Source of the DNA: an uncultured Oscillospiraceae bacterium
GTDB taxonomy: Bacteria; Bacillota; Clostridia; Oscillospirales; Oscillospiraceae
Assembly: GCA_934636655.1 (NCBI GenBank)
Contig: CAKUAS010000004.1
Coordinates: 62,001-126,000, forward strand
DNA: 64,000 bases
Reading direction: 5' to 3'
Below are positions 56,164 through 64,000 of this stretch, one piece after another. A program made the position numbers and the translations under genes. The notes beneath the pieces were generated by a model. That model was not told the DNA's origin. It saw only the letters and a program-made list of their open reading frames with translations, and did no database searches. Each line of letters starts with the position of its first letter. The stretch's first letter is position 1.

Positions 56164-57089
56164 ATATCAAAGAATGTGCCGCATGGCTGAATGCCAGCGA
56201 TAATGTCCTGCTTTTAACACATCTGCGGCCAGATGGTGATACTCTCGGCGGAGCGGCCGCGCTGTGCTCGGCGCTGCGCAGAATAGGCAAAAAAGCCGCG
56301 CTTTATAATAATCCGGATATAACGCCGAAGTATATGAAGTATATTAATGATTACATTGCCGTCAGCTTTGAATATAATTGCGCCGTTGCGGTCGACGTTG
56401 CCGAGGCGCATATGCTGCCAACCGGCTTTACCGGCGAAGTCGATCTTTGCATAGACCATCACCCGTCAAACTCGCATTACGCGAAAGAACTGCTGCTTGA
56501 TGGAAGCAAGGCTTCCTGCGGTGAGATCGTGCTGGAGGTCATAAAGGAAATGTGCGGCAGTGTAACTGCCGAGGAGGCAAGCCTTCTGTACATGGCCGTG
56601 TCGACCGACTGCGGCTGCTTTCGCTATGCAAACGTAACGAGTGAGACTTTTGCTGCGGCAAGCGAGCTGCTTTCTTTCGGGGCAGAGGTACAGAAGCTTA
56701 ACTTTGACCTGTTTCGTCAGGTGTCCCGTGCGCGCATGACGCTGGAGGGAAGCATACTTTCAGGGCTTAAATATTTCTTCGACGGCAAAGTCGTTGCTGC
56801 GACGGTGACACGAAAAATGATGTGTGATGCCGGAGCAACAGAGAACGACTGCGACGATATTGCAGGTATCCCGGGCAAGGTCGAGGGCTGCGTTGTCAGC
56901 CTCGTTATCCGCGAGATGGATGATGATAAATGCAAGGTATCGGTCAGATCGCACGAAATTTTTGATAGCAGCGCTCTTTGTGCCCGCTTCGGCGGCGGCG
57001 GCCATAAGATGGCATCCGGATGTACGATCATGGCATCTCCCGAGGAGGCGCTCAGCATGCTTGTATCCGCTATAGGCGAGGTGCTTTGA
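56160..57089 (+). CDS. nrnA: DHH-family bifunctional oligoribonuclease / PAP phosphatase NrnA
   Basis: NrnA degrades short RNA oligonucleotides and dephosphorylates 3'-phosphoadenosine 5'-phosphate. The 309-residue protein has HLRPDGDTLGGAAALCSAL, the DHH motif in CIDHHPSNSHYAK, and the DHHA1 signature RFGGGGHKMASGC near the end. It is coupled to rbfA (ATGA) and truB (TGATG), the usual order. Confidence 0.94.
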   Translation: MNIKECAAWLNASDNVLLLTHLRPDGDTLGGAAALCSALRRIGKKAALYNNPDITPKYMKYINDYIAVSFEYNCAVAVDVAEAHMLPTGFTGEVDLCIDHHPSNSHYAKELLLDGSKASCGEIVLEVIKEMCGSVTAEEASLLYMAVSTDCGCFRYANVTSETFAAASELLSFGAEVQKLNFDLFRQVSRARMTLEGSILSGLKYFFDGKVVAATVTRKMMCDAGATENDCDDIAGIPGKVEGCVVSLVIREMDDDKCKVSVRSHEIFDSSALCARFGGGGHKMASGCTIMASPEEALSMLVSAIGEVL

Positions 57090-57964
57090 TGAATGGCATC
57101 ATCCTTGTCGATAAACCCCAGGATTGGACGAGCCACGATGTTGTTGCCAAGCTGCGCGGCGTGCTGCACGAGCGGCGCATAGGCCACTCGGGAACGCTCG
57201 ACCCGCTCGCAACAGGACTGCTCGTAGTGTTCGTAGGAAGAGCCACGCGCGCGGTCGAATTTGCCGAGGCCGACTGCAAGGAGTATCTTGCCGGATTGAG
57301 ACTTGGCATTAGTACCGACACGCAGGATATAACAGGTAATATCGTTGCCGAAAGTGATGCGATACCTGATGATGAAGCGGTACATGAAGCAATCTCACAC
57401 TTTGTTGGTGATATTGAACAGATACCGCCCATGTATTCAGCAATCAAGGTCGGCGGCAAGAAGCTGTACGAGCTTGCTCGAAGAGGGGAGAGCATTGAGC
57501 GCTCTCCAAGAAAAATTACTGTTTCGTCAATCGATGTCGTCGGAAAAGACTGCGGCGATTATATTTTGAACATTACCTGTTCAAAAGGTACATATGTGCG
57601 CACGCTTTGCAATGATATAGGCGAGCGTCTCGGTTGCGGGGGCTGCATGAGCAGTCTGAGGCGAACCCGCGCCGGTGTGTTTTCCGTTGATGATGCACAC
57701 AGTATCGAGGATATCAATACTGCTGCGAGCGAGGGAAGGTTATCTGATATTATACTGCCGGTGGACACGCTCTTTGCGTCTTTTTCGAAGATAACTGTGG
57801 ACGATAGCACGACAAATCGTCTGAAAACCGGAAATATAATTAAAACCTCCGTCAAGGACGGAGATTACAGTGTTTATTCTTCAACAGGCGAATTTCTGCT
57901 GCTTGGCAGAGCCGAGAGAGGGAGACTGAAAACGATAAAGAGCTTTTTTGAGGTAAGCCAATGA
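57089..57964 (+). CDS. truB: tRNA pseudouridine(55) synthase
   Basis: TruB makes pseudouridine 55 in the T loop of tRNAs. The 291-residue protein has the start GIILVDKPQDWTSHDVV, the catalytic aspartate in GHSGTLDPLATGLL, and the family segment CSKGTYVRTLCNDIGERLG. ATG 57089 overlaps the nrnA stop and follows GAGGTG; a longer frame from 57020 lies inside nrnA. The stop overlaps ribF. Confidence 0.95.
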   Translation: MNGIILVDKPQDWTSHDVVAKLRGVLHERRIGHSGTLDPLATGLLVVFVGRATRAVEFAEADCKEYLAGLRLGISTDTQDITGNIVAESDAIPDDEAVHEAISHFVGDIEQIPPMYSAIKVGGKKLYELARRGESIERSPRKITVSSIDVVGKDCGDYILNITCSKGTYVRTLCNDIGERLGCGGCMSSLRRTRAGVFSVDDAHSIEDINTAASEGRLSDIILPVDTLFASFSKITVDDSTTNRLKTGNIIKTSVKDGDYSVYSSTGEFLLLGRAERGRLKTIKSFFEVSQ

Positions 57965-58857
57965 CAAACCAGAAAGTAATGGCGCTCGGCTTTTTTGACG
58001 GTATACACGTCGGCCATGCGGCGCTCATAAATATGATAAAACAGCGTGCGAAGGAGACCGGTGCTGAGCCTGCGGTGCTCACGTTCGATGTGCATCCGGA
58101 CAATCTTGTTTTCCACAAGACTGTTCCGCTCATAAACAGTGCAGAGGATAGGGAGCACATACTGAAGCGCTACTTCGGTATTGATGATGTTGTCGTTATC
58201 CACTTCAGCCAGCGTGTTATGCATATGGACTGGAAGGAATTCATCGATGAACTTATAGACGAGATGAATCTGCGCTGGATCGTCGTCGGACATGATTTCT
58301 GCTTTGGATATAAGGGCCTCGGCACGGCTGCAAAGCTCAAGGATTACTGCGAAGAGCATGGTATCGGCTGTGATATCATCCCCGCTGTGTGCCGTGATGG
58401 AGTGATCGTGAGTTCTACACTTATTCGTCAACTTATAGAGAGCGGCGATATGGAAATGGCAAATGCTTACCTCGGTCATCCGCATACGCTTACCGATGTT
58501 GTACGCAGCGGCTACCATCTCGGAACGCAAATGGGTACGCCGACTATCAACATGGGGTTCCCACAGGGCGTTATTGTCCCGCGATACGGTGTTTATGCGG
58601 CTAAGGCGTACATTGACGGGCAAGAGTATATGTCGGTCACAAATGTCGGTATCCGTCCGACCGTAAGTGACTCTGGCAATGTCAATGTCGAGAGCTTCCT
58701 TCTTGATTTCCAGGGAAATCTATACGGTCATCAGGCACGCATTGACTTCTACAAGTTCCTGCGCCCCGAGCGTAAGTTCGACGATGTTGAAGCTCTTGCA
58801 GCCCAGATAAAGCATGATGCCCAGACCACGCGCGATTATTTCGAGAACCTCAAATAA
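57961..58857 (+). CDS. ribF: Bifunctional riboflavin kinase / FAD synthetase
   Basis: RibF phosphorylates riboflavin to FMN and adenylates FMN to FAD. The 298-residue protein has the nucleotidyltransferase motif ALGFFDGIHVGHAALI, the second motif VSSTLIRQLIESGDM and the kinase domain GTPTINMGFPQGVIVPRYGVYAA. It ends the rimP operon. The window has three acyl-CoA dehydrogenases and two ETFs that need FAD. Confidence 0.95.
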   Translation: MTNQKVMALGFFDGIHVGHAALINMIKQRAKETGAEPAVLTFDVHPDNLVFHKTVPLINSAEDREHILKRYFGIDDVVVIHFSQRVMHMDWKEFIDELIDEMNLRWIVVGHDFCFGYKGLGTAAKLKDYCEEHGIGCDIIPAVCRDGVIVSSTLIRQLIESGDMEMANAYLGHPHTLTDVVRSGYHLGTQMGTPTINMGFPQGVIVPRYGVYAAKAYIDGQEYMSVTNVGIRPTVSDSGNVNVESFLLDFQGNLYGHQARIDFYKFLRPERKFDDVEALAAQIKHDAQTTRDYFENLK

Positions 58858-58931
58858 ATAGGTGCAAAAAAATCCTGATTTCAGGGTGCATAGCAGCTTT
58901 GAACGAGCTATTTTTTCAAAGCCAAAACAGC

Positions 58932-58970
58932 AAAATCTCCGGCAATACTTTGCGTATTACCGGAGATTTT
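58932..58970 (+). terminator. Intrinsic terminator of the rimP-ribF operon
   Basis: AAAATCTCCGG pairs with CCGGAGATTTT, and inside it AATAC with GTATT around TTTGC, with a T run after the stem. The rest of 58858-59058 shows no gene. Confidence 0.85.
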
Positions 58971-59058
58971 TTGTGCAGTGTTAGCGGAAAAGAACCGTTA
59001 AAAACCGGCTTCTCTTTGACATATCCCGCCCAAACTGCAGCGTTTAAGCTTTTACATA

Positions 59059-60126
59059 TCAGTTAAATGCAATGCCCTCGGTGCTGTCAAGCGGAGCGAT
59101 GCTGATCCAGGTCTTTCCGATACTCAGGTTGAGAGGAGTGCCGTCCTTAAGTGTGTAGTGGAAGTTGTCGGCACGGTCAGCGCGAGACCAGTTGATCTCA
59201 ACATACTTGCCTTCGGTGAAGAAATAGCCGGAGCCGGAGCCGGTGAGCTCCATGGCCTGGCGGCCGTAGCTGTCGATAGTCTTGGTGGGGATGTTGAGGA
59301 CGATGACGTTTGCAAGGTCTATTGAGCTGTTGTTGCCGCCGTCTATGTACTCATTACCGCTGATGAATGCGTTGTAGCACTTCTTATCGGCATTATACTG
59401 GAAGTTAGTCTTGTAGTAGCCGTAGGGGACGGTGAAATCGGTCGCAGAGCTTGTGCACTGAGAAACAGCGTCGGGTGAGAACTTGAGACCGTATGTAGTA
59501 TCGTAACCGTCGGCATGATTCATATCGTAATTATTCTTTGCAAAGGCTGCAAGCTTGCTGCCGTCGGCAAACAGAGTGTGCTCAACATTTTTGCCCTGAC
59601 TCAAGCGGGTCTGGTCACGATAATAGCTCGATGCTTCACCGGCACGAGAACCGCGAACACCGTCCATATTATCAATGCCGAGAGACTTTATGTCAGAATA
59701 AGCCTGCTCGCTGCCGCCTGCGTGTATGTAAATTGCGTCATAAGCCTGTGCCATGCTGATGTAATAAGGTCTTGCACTGCGCAGTGAGCCGACGGTAATA
59801 CCGTCAACATCGTTGAATACTGCCATCATACGGGTGATGCCGCCTTCTGCGAGCGCTTCGTATATGATCGAAGCCTGCGACAGACCGACAGCCGGGCGTG
59901 CGTCAGGATGGTTGTTTATCATAACACAGTACGGGCGAAGATCACTCTTGTCCTCACTGACAGATTCACCCGTTAGTGGATTGATAGGACCGCTTACAAC
60001 TTCGTTCTGATTCAGACCGTCGCCGTTAACATCTGGTGCGCTTGGATCCTTTTCATCCTTGCTGCAGCCGGTAAACAGGCACAGTACCATAAGCATCGAA
60101 AGAACGAGCGCCAATATTCTCTTCAA
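59059..60126 (-). CDS. DUF3048-domain lipoprotein (YerB-like)
   Basis: This 355-residue secreted lipoprotein has a signal peptide KRILALVLSMLMVLCLFTGC with lipobox Cys21, then an acidic spacer and the DUF3048 domain: NPLTGESVSEDKSDLRPYCVMINNHPDARPAVG pattern, IIYEALAEGGITRMMAVF, GSLRSARPYYI and GGSEQAYSDIKSLG. Bacillus YerB is the known relative, with no firm function. I start it at TTG 60126 with GAGGTG 6 bases upstream, which puts the signal peptide at the N-terminus; an earlier ATG would add 26 residues of promoter DNA. Confidence 0.85.
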   Translation of the reverse strand: MKRILALVLSMLMVLCLFTGCSKDEKDPSAPDVNGDGLNQNEVVSGPINPLTGESVSEDKSDLRPYCVMINNHPDARPAVGLSQASIIYEALAEGGITRMMAVFNDVDGITVGSLRSARPYYISMAQAYDAIYIHAGGSEQAYSDIKSLGIDNMDGVRGSRAGEASSYYRDQTRLSQGKNVEHTLFADGSKLAAFAKNNYDMNHADGYDTTYGLKFSPDAVSQCTSSATDFTVPYGYYKTNFQYNADKKCYNAFISGNEYIDGGNNSSIDLANVIVLNIPTKTIDSYGRQAMELTGSGSGYFFTEGKYVEINWSRADRADNFHYTLKDGTPLNLSIGKTWISIAPLDSTEGIAFN

Positions 60127-60175
60127 ATTGAAACACCTCACATTTTGTAGATTTGCTTTGAAATATGGCATGTTT

Positions 60176-60204
60176 ATTATACTATTTGTAGGCCGTATTG
60201 TCAA
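60176..60204 (-). promoter_or_regulatory. Sigma-A promoter of the DUF3048 lipoprotein gene
   Basis: On the minus strand TTGACA (60204-60199) and TATAAT (60181-60176) are both consensus with a 17-base spacer. The -35 box overlaps that of the divergent promoter. Confidence 0.8.
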
Positions 60205-60226
60205 ACCGTCGGAAATGTGTTAGTAT
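60198..60226 (+). promoter_or_regulatory. Divergent promoter of the YwlG-like gene
   Basis: TTGTCA (60198-60203) and TAGTAT (60221-60226) are 17 bases apart. The -35 box occupies five of the six bases of the minus-strand -35 box, so only one polymerase can bind at a time. Confidence 0.6.
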
Positions 60227-60247
60227 TGCGTGCAGGAGATGATTATA

Positions 60248-60790
60248 ATGTACGAACAAATAAGATGTGAAACCGAAAACGCAGTAAAAGAGCTTCTTGA
60301 GAAGGCAAATCTCAAAAAGGGCTCGCTCGTAGTCGTCGGCTGCTCGTCCAGTGAGATACTCGGCGAGCGTATAGGTAAGGGCTCGTCCCCGGAGACGGGT
60401 ATTGCCGTTGCCGAAACGATACTTAAGGTGCTCGGCGATAGCGGTATTTATCTTGCCGCGCAGTGCTGCGAGCATCTTAACAGGGCGCTCGTCGTTGAGC
60501 GCGAAGCTGCGGAAAAATATATGCTCGATGAGGTATGCGTAAGGCCAATGCCCAAGGCCGGAGGCTCGTTTGGAACTGCAGTTTATGACCGTATGAACGA
60601 TCCGGTTATGGTCGAGCACGTTAAAGCTCATGCAGGCATGGACATAGGCTGCACGCTTATAGGTATGCACTTGAAAGAAGTTGCCGTTCCGCTGCGTCTC
60701 TCGGTAAAGCATATCGGTGATGCACTTGTTACAGCGGCTTACACAAGGCCGAAGCTTATAGGCGGCGTGAGAGCGCACTATCCCGAATAA
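60248..60790 (+). CDS. TIGR01440/UPF0340 family protein (YwlG-like)
   Basis: This 180-residue cytosolic protein matches the YwlG family: VVVGCSSSEILGERIGKGSS, AAQCCEHLNRALVVER and a C-terminal KEVAVPLRLSVKHIGDA. The family is widespread in Firmicutes; its activity is unknown. ATG 60248 follows AGGAG by about 8 bases; an earlier in-frame ATT/CTG-type extension has no ribosome binding site. Confidence 0.88.
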   Translation: MYEQIRCETENAVKELLEKANLKKGSLVVVGCSSSEILGERIGKGSSPETGIAVAETILKVLGDSGIYLAAQCCEHLNRALVVEREAAEKYMLDEVCVRPMPKAGGSFGTAVYDRMNDPVMVEHVKAHAGMDIGCTLIGMHLKEVAVPLRLSVKHIGDALVTAAYTRPKLIGGVRAHYPE

Positions 60791-60797
60791 AATTTAT

Positions 60798-60825
60798 CAA
60801 GGCATTGGATCGAACCAATGCCTTG
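60798..60825. terminator. Bidirectional terminator between ywlG-like gene and dapA
   Basis: CAAGGCATTGG pairs with CCAATGCCTTG around ATCGAA, with T-rich sequence on the plus side and AAAT/TTTAT on the other. It separates two convergent genes. Confidence 0.85.
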
Positions 60826-60831
60826 TATTTT

Positions 60832-61731
60832 TTACTCTGCTTTTATGCCTATTCCGCCGCCGCGCATACTCTCGGCAAGGCGCTGTAAATGCTCGTGAGA
60901 TATCTCTGTAAGCGGAAGCCTGAGTTTTCCGCAGTCAAAGCCTATCATGCGCATAGCCGCTTTGACGGGGATCGGGTTAGTTTCTATGAATAGGTCTGAA
61001 AACAGGCGCGAGTACTTAAAATAAAGCTGCTGAGCCTGAAGAAAGTTACCGTCAAGGCAGAGCTCGCACAGCTTTGCAACCGCTGCCGGAACAACATTTG
61101 ATGCTACGGATATGACGCCCAGCGCTCCGAGAGCCATCATCGGGACGGTATTGTCGTCATTGCCGCTCCATACGAAAAGATCGTTTCCGCACTCGGCACG
61201 AGTTGCGGCAAAAAGGCTGAAATCACCCGAAGCTTCTTTTACGCCGTTAATGTTTGGGTGCTTTGACAACTCTATGTAGGTCTCGAGCTTTATACCGACG
61301 CTTGTGCGCGAAGGAACATTGTAAACGATCATAGGTATGTCGACTCTGTCGGCCACATATGTAAAATGCTTTATCAGGCCGCTTTGCGTTGCCTTGTTGT
61401 AGTAGGGCGTCACCATAAGTACACCGTCAGCGTCGCACCTGAGCGCGCATCTGGCAAAACCGAGTGCCTTAGCCGTGTCGTTGCTGCCTATCCCAGCGAT
61501 TATTTTCATGCGCCCATCGTTGTGGCGACATGTGAATTCGATGAGTTCTTCGTGCTCATAGCGGCTCATTGTTGCGTTTTCGCCAGTTGTTCCGCATACT
61601 ACAATTGCTGCTGTTCCGTTATCATACTGATAGTCTATTAGCTCGGCCATCTTATCATAATCTATACCGTTATCGTTAAACGGAGTGACTATCGCGGTGC
61701 ACGAACCCTTGAATATCGGAGTTTTAAACAT
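60832..61731 (-). CDS. dapA: 4-hydroxy-tetrahydrodipicolinate synthase
   Basis: DapA condenses pyruvate and aspartate semialdehyde, the first step toward diaminopimelate, lysine and spore dipicolinate. The 299-residue TIM-barrel protein has GSCTAIVTPFNDNGIDYDKM, the GTTGENATM loop, Tyr137 in YNVPSRTSV and the Schiff-base Lys165 in NGVKEASGD. It is a single gene here, fits the meso-DAP-type MurE, and has a terminator after it. GGAGGT precedes the ATG. Confidence 0.95.
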   Translation of the reverse strand: MFKTPIFKGSCTAIVTPFNDNGIDYDKMAELIDYQYDNGTAAIVVCGTTGENATMSRYEHEELIEFTCRHNDGRMKIIAGIGSNDTAKALGFARCALRCDADGVLMVTPYYNKATQSGLIKHFTYVADRVDIPMIVYNVPSRTSVGIKLETYIELSKHPNINGVKEASGDFSLFAATRAECGNDLFVWSGNDDNTVPMMALGALGVISVASNVVPAAVAKLCELCLDGNFLQAQQLYFKYSRLFSDLFIETNPIPVKAAMRMIGFDCGKLRLPLTEISHEHLQRLAESMRGGGIGIKAE

Positions 61732-61792
61732 AGCGTACCTCCAATCATAATACTTATAAACGTTATGTTTTGAAACAGCGATATATGACTTG

Positions 61793-61821
61793 TTGAATTA
61801 TTGAGAGTTTTGTATTATAAT
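61793..61821 (+). promoter_or_regulatory. Sigma-A promoter of queA-tgt
   Basis: TTGAAT (61793-61798) and TATAAT (61816-61821) are separated by 17 bases, 46 bases before the queA ATG. Confidence 0.75.
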
Positions 61822-61867
61822 TAAAACTAAATGCAATTATACATTATATTAACGGAGCATATTCTCA

Positions 61868-62890
61868 ATGAATAAATCTGATTTTGATTTTTACTTGCCG
61901 GAGCGTTTAATAGCGCAGACACCGCTTGAAAAACGCGATTCCTCACGGCTTCTGCATCTAAACAAGACCAGCGGCGAAATTGAACACGGTCATTTTCATG
62001 ATATAACGAAGTATCTCAAAAAAGGTGACTGCCTTGTTATGAACGATTCACGCGTTTTACCGGCAAGGCTGATCGGTTCGCGCCTGAGCGGCGGTCTTGT
62101 CGAGCTCGTGCTGCTGCGCGATCTTGGTGACGGATGCTGGGAGTGCCTGAGCCGTCCCGGAAGAAAGACAAAGCCCGGCACGGAGCTTACTTTTGGTGAC
62201 GGTGAGCTTACGGCAACCGTCATGAGCGTTGCCGATGGTGGAAACAGAATAGTAAAATTCCATTTTGAAGGTGTTTTCCTGGAAAAACTCGAAAAGCTCG
62301 GAAAAATGCCGTTGCCGCCTTATATTAAAGAAGAACTTCAGGATTCCGAACGATATCAGACGGTCTATTCGCGCGAGCTCGGCAGCGCTGCGGCGCCGAC
62401 TGCCGGTCTGCATTTTACAAAGGAGCTTCTAAAAGAGATCGAGGACATGGGTGTGAAAACATGCTTTGTCACGCTGCACGTCGGTCTCGGAACTTTCAGA
62501 CCCGTAAAGGCCGAAAAAATTGAAGAGCACGAAATGCACTCGGAGTTTTGCGTGGTGCCCAGAGAAACTGCAGATATCATAAACGAGACTAAGAAAAACG
62601 GCGGCAGAGTGATCGCTGTCGGAACGACTTCGTGCCGAACGCTCGAAAGCTTTGCTCAAGAAGACGGAACTATAAAAGAGAGCTCCGGCTGGACAAACAT
62701 ATTCATCTACCCGGGCTATAAGTTTAAATGCATTGACGCGCTGATAACGAATTTTCATCTGCCGGAGAGCACACTTATAATGCTCGTTTCGGCGCTTGCC
62801 GGGCGCGAGAATGTACTTCATGCATATTCCGTTGCCGTAGAACAGGAATACAGATTTTTCTCGTTCGGCGATGCTATGTTCATTGAATAG
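61868..62890 (+). CDS. queA: S-adenosylmethionine:tRNA ribosyltransferase-isomerase
   Basis: QueA converts preQ1 in tRNA to epoxyqueuosine, using the ribosyl part of S-adenosylmethionine. The 340-residue protein starts with FDFYLPERLIAQTPLEKRDSSRLL and has NDSRVLPARLIG, APTAGLHFTKELL, VTLHVGLGTFRPVK and TNFHLPESTLIMLVSA. CGGAGC precedes the ATG. It pairs with tgt, whose product acts one step earlier. Confidence 0.96.
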   Translation: MNKSDFDFYLPERLIAQTPLEKRDSSRLLHLNKTSGEIEHGHFHDITKYLKKGDCLVMNDSRVLPARLIGSRLSGGLVELVLLRDLGDGCWECLSRPGRKTKPGTELTFGDGELTATVMSVADGGNRIVKFHFEGVFLEKLEKLGKMPLPPYIKEELQDSERYQTVYSRELGSAAAPTAGLHFTKELLKEIEDMGVKTCFVTLHVGLGTFRPVKAEKIEEHEMHSEFCVVPRETADIINETKKNGGRVIAVGTTSCRTLESFAQEDGTIKESSGWTNIFIYPGYKFKCIDALITNFHLPESTLIMLVSALAGRENVLHAYSVAVEQEYRFFSFGDAMFIE

Positions 62891-62903
62891 GGGGAAGGGG
62901 AGC

Positions 62904-64000
62904 ATGTACAAACTTATTAAACAAGAGGGCTGCGCCCGCCGCGGCGAGCTCCAGACTCCTCATGGAACCGTTCAGACACCGGTATTCATGAATGTAGGTA
63001 CTGCGGCCGCGATAAAAGGCGCTCTATCTGCTGCCGATCTTAAAACAATCGGATGTCAGGTCGAGCTGTCAAACACATATCATCTGCATCTTCGCCCGGG
63101 CGATGAGCTTGTAAGAGACATGGGCGGACTGCATAAATTCATGACTTGGGATGGTCCTATACTCACAGACAGCGGCGGATTTCAGATATTCTCGCTGGCC
63201 AGCCTGCGCAAGATAAGCGAGGAGGGTGTGAAGTTTAACTCACATATTGACGGTCGGCACATATTTATGGGACCTGAAGAGAGTATGCGTATTCAGGCAA
63301 ACCTCGGTTCGGACATTGCGATGGCGTTTGACGAGTGTATAAAGATCCCGTCGCCGAGGGAGTACGTCGAAAAATCCTGCGAGCGAACTTACCGTTGGCT
63401 TACACGGTGCAAAGCTGCGCTTAGCGAATATAACAGCCGCGAGGATGCGGTGAATCCCGGGCAAATGCTGTTTGGCATCAATCAGGGTGCGGTATTTACC
63501 GATATACGCATAGAGCATATGAAGAAGATCGCAGAGCTCGATCTTCCCGGCTACGCGATCGGCGGTCTTGCCGTGGGTGAGACGCATCAGGAAATGTATG
63601 ATACGATCCAGGCGGTCGAAGAGTATATGCCGAATGACAAACCGAGATATCTTATGGGAGTCGGTACCCCCGGCAATATAATCGAAAGCGTTGCGCGCGG
63701 CGTCGATTTTTTCGACTGCGTAATGCCGGCGCGAAACGGCAGGCACGGCCATCTGTTCACTTGGAACGGAATCATAAATATCAAAAATGAAAAGTACATG
63801 CGTGATGAGCTGCCGATAGATCCGGAATGCGACTGTCCGGTCTGCAAACGGTACAGTAAGGCGTATGTGCGGCATTTGTTTAAGGCAAACGAAATGCTTG
63901 CCATGCGTTTTGCGGTCATGCACAACTTGTATTTTTACAATAAGCTCATGGAAAGAATACGAGAGAGCCTTGAGACCGGCAATTTTGAACAGTTTAGAGG
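62904..64000 (+). CDS. tgt: tRNA-guanine transglycosylase, 3' end outside window
   Basis: Tgt exchanges guanine 34 of four tRNAs for preQ1. About 365 of the usual ~375 residues are present; the frame is still open at the window end. It has TPVFMNVGTAAAIKG, the catalytic TDSGGFQIFSL (Asp89), GYAIGGLAVGE, the second aspartate in FFDCVMPARNGRHG and the zinc site ECDCPVCKRYSKAYVRHLF. GGGGAAGGGG lies before ATG 62904. It is 13 bases after queA. Confidence 0.96.
   Translation, partial: MYKLIKQEGCARRGELQTPHGTVQTPVFMNVGTAAAIKGALSAADLKTIGCQVELSNTYHLHLRPGDELVRDMGGLHKFMTWDGPILTDSGGFQIFSLASLRKISEEGVKFNSHIDGRHIFMGPEESMRIQANLGSDIAMAFDECIKIPSPREYVEKSCERTYRWLTRCKAALSEYNSREDAVNPGQMLFGINQGAVFTDIRIEHMKKIAELDLPGYAIGGLAVGETHQEMYDTIQAVEEYMPNDKPRYLMGVGTPGNIIESVARGVDFFDCVMPARNGRHGHLFTWNGIINIKNEKYMRDELPIDPECDCPVCKRYSKAYVRHLFKANEMLAMRFAVMHNLYFYNKLMERIRESLETGNFEQFR

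Noticed and set aside
1..64000. CRISPR arrays, tRNA or rRNA genes
   Set aside because: No regular direct-repeat arrays and no cloverleaf or rRNA-like stretches were seen on reading both strands.

Overview
The window looks like chromosome of an anaerobic, spore-forming Clostridia member, most likely from the Oscillospirales side. The evidence is sporulation genes (yqfC, yqfD, a ylbJ-like gene, a SpoVD-type penicillin-binding protein and sigK), a Firmicute-style era-yqzL-recO block, frequent TTG/GTG starts with strong GGAGG ribosome binding sites, a meso-diaminopimelate-type MurE, and two operons built around acyl-CoA dehydrogenase and electron-transfer flavoprotein (ETF). Base composition is moderate throughout. 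I saw no tRNA, rRNA or CRISPR array.

Layout. 1-3.1 kb: DUF2007 protein, phosphohexomutase and a two-gene chromate transporter. 3.1-5.6 kb: sporulation membrane genes. 5.6-16 kb: housekeeping genes (phoH, ybeY, era, yqzL, recO, mutS2, ptsH, an EamA permease, uvrC, rsmD, coaD, a coiled-coil protein). 16.2-23.3 kb: acyl-CoA region 1, a minus-strand operon acyl-CoA dehydrogenase-etfB-etfA-CaiB/BaiF CoA-transferase, diverging from a YtoI-like (HTH-DRTGG-CBS-hotdog) regulator and a second acyl-CoA dehydrogenase. 23.4-35.8 kb: the division and cell wall cluster mraZ-rsmH-ftsL-pbp-murE-mraY-ftsW-murG-murA-ftsQ-ftsZ, which lacks murD, murF and ftsA. 35.9-39.1 kb: a His-rich CsoR-type repressor and an 899-residue Fe-S/FAD oxidoreductase.

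39.3-50.2 kb holds the most remarkable feature. The late mother-cell sigma factor gene sigK is split into two halves that rejoin exactly in frame to a 232-residue pro-sigma-K. Between them lies a 10,181-bp skin-like element bounded by an AATG core. It ends in a large serine recombinase whose stop codon lies in the right att core. It carries no visible phage genes. Its cargo is a LysR regulator, a GntP-type carboxylate permease and an operon acyl-CoA dehydrogenase-etfB-etfA-family I CoA-transferase-MaoC hydratase. These enzymes could take up a short-chain (R)-3-hydroxy acid, activate it, dehydrate it and reduce it to the saturated acid, in effect hydroxybutyrate to butyrate. The operon has the same gene order as acyl-CoA region 1 but a different CoA-transferase family. 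The prediction is that vegetative and forespore genomes keep the fermentative operon while the mother cell deletes it to make sigma-K. The joined ends form a near-perfect inverted repeat, and attB shows matching symmetry about the same AA dinucleotide.

50.2-58.9 kb: vanY-like carboxypeptidase, then the translation operon rimP-nusA-ylxR-ylxQ-infB-rbfA-nrnA-truB-ribF behind a promoter followed at once by a terminator-like hairpin. 59-64 kb: DUF3048 lipoprotein and ywlG-like gene on divergent promoters that share a -35 region, then dapA, queA and a tgt gene that runs off the end.
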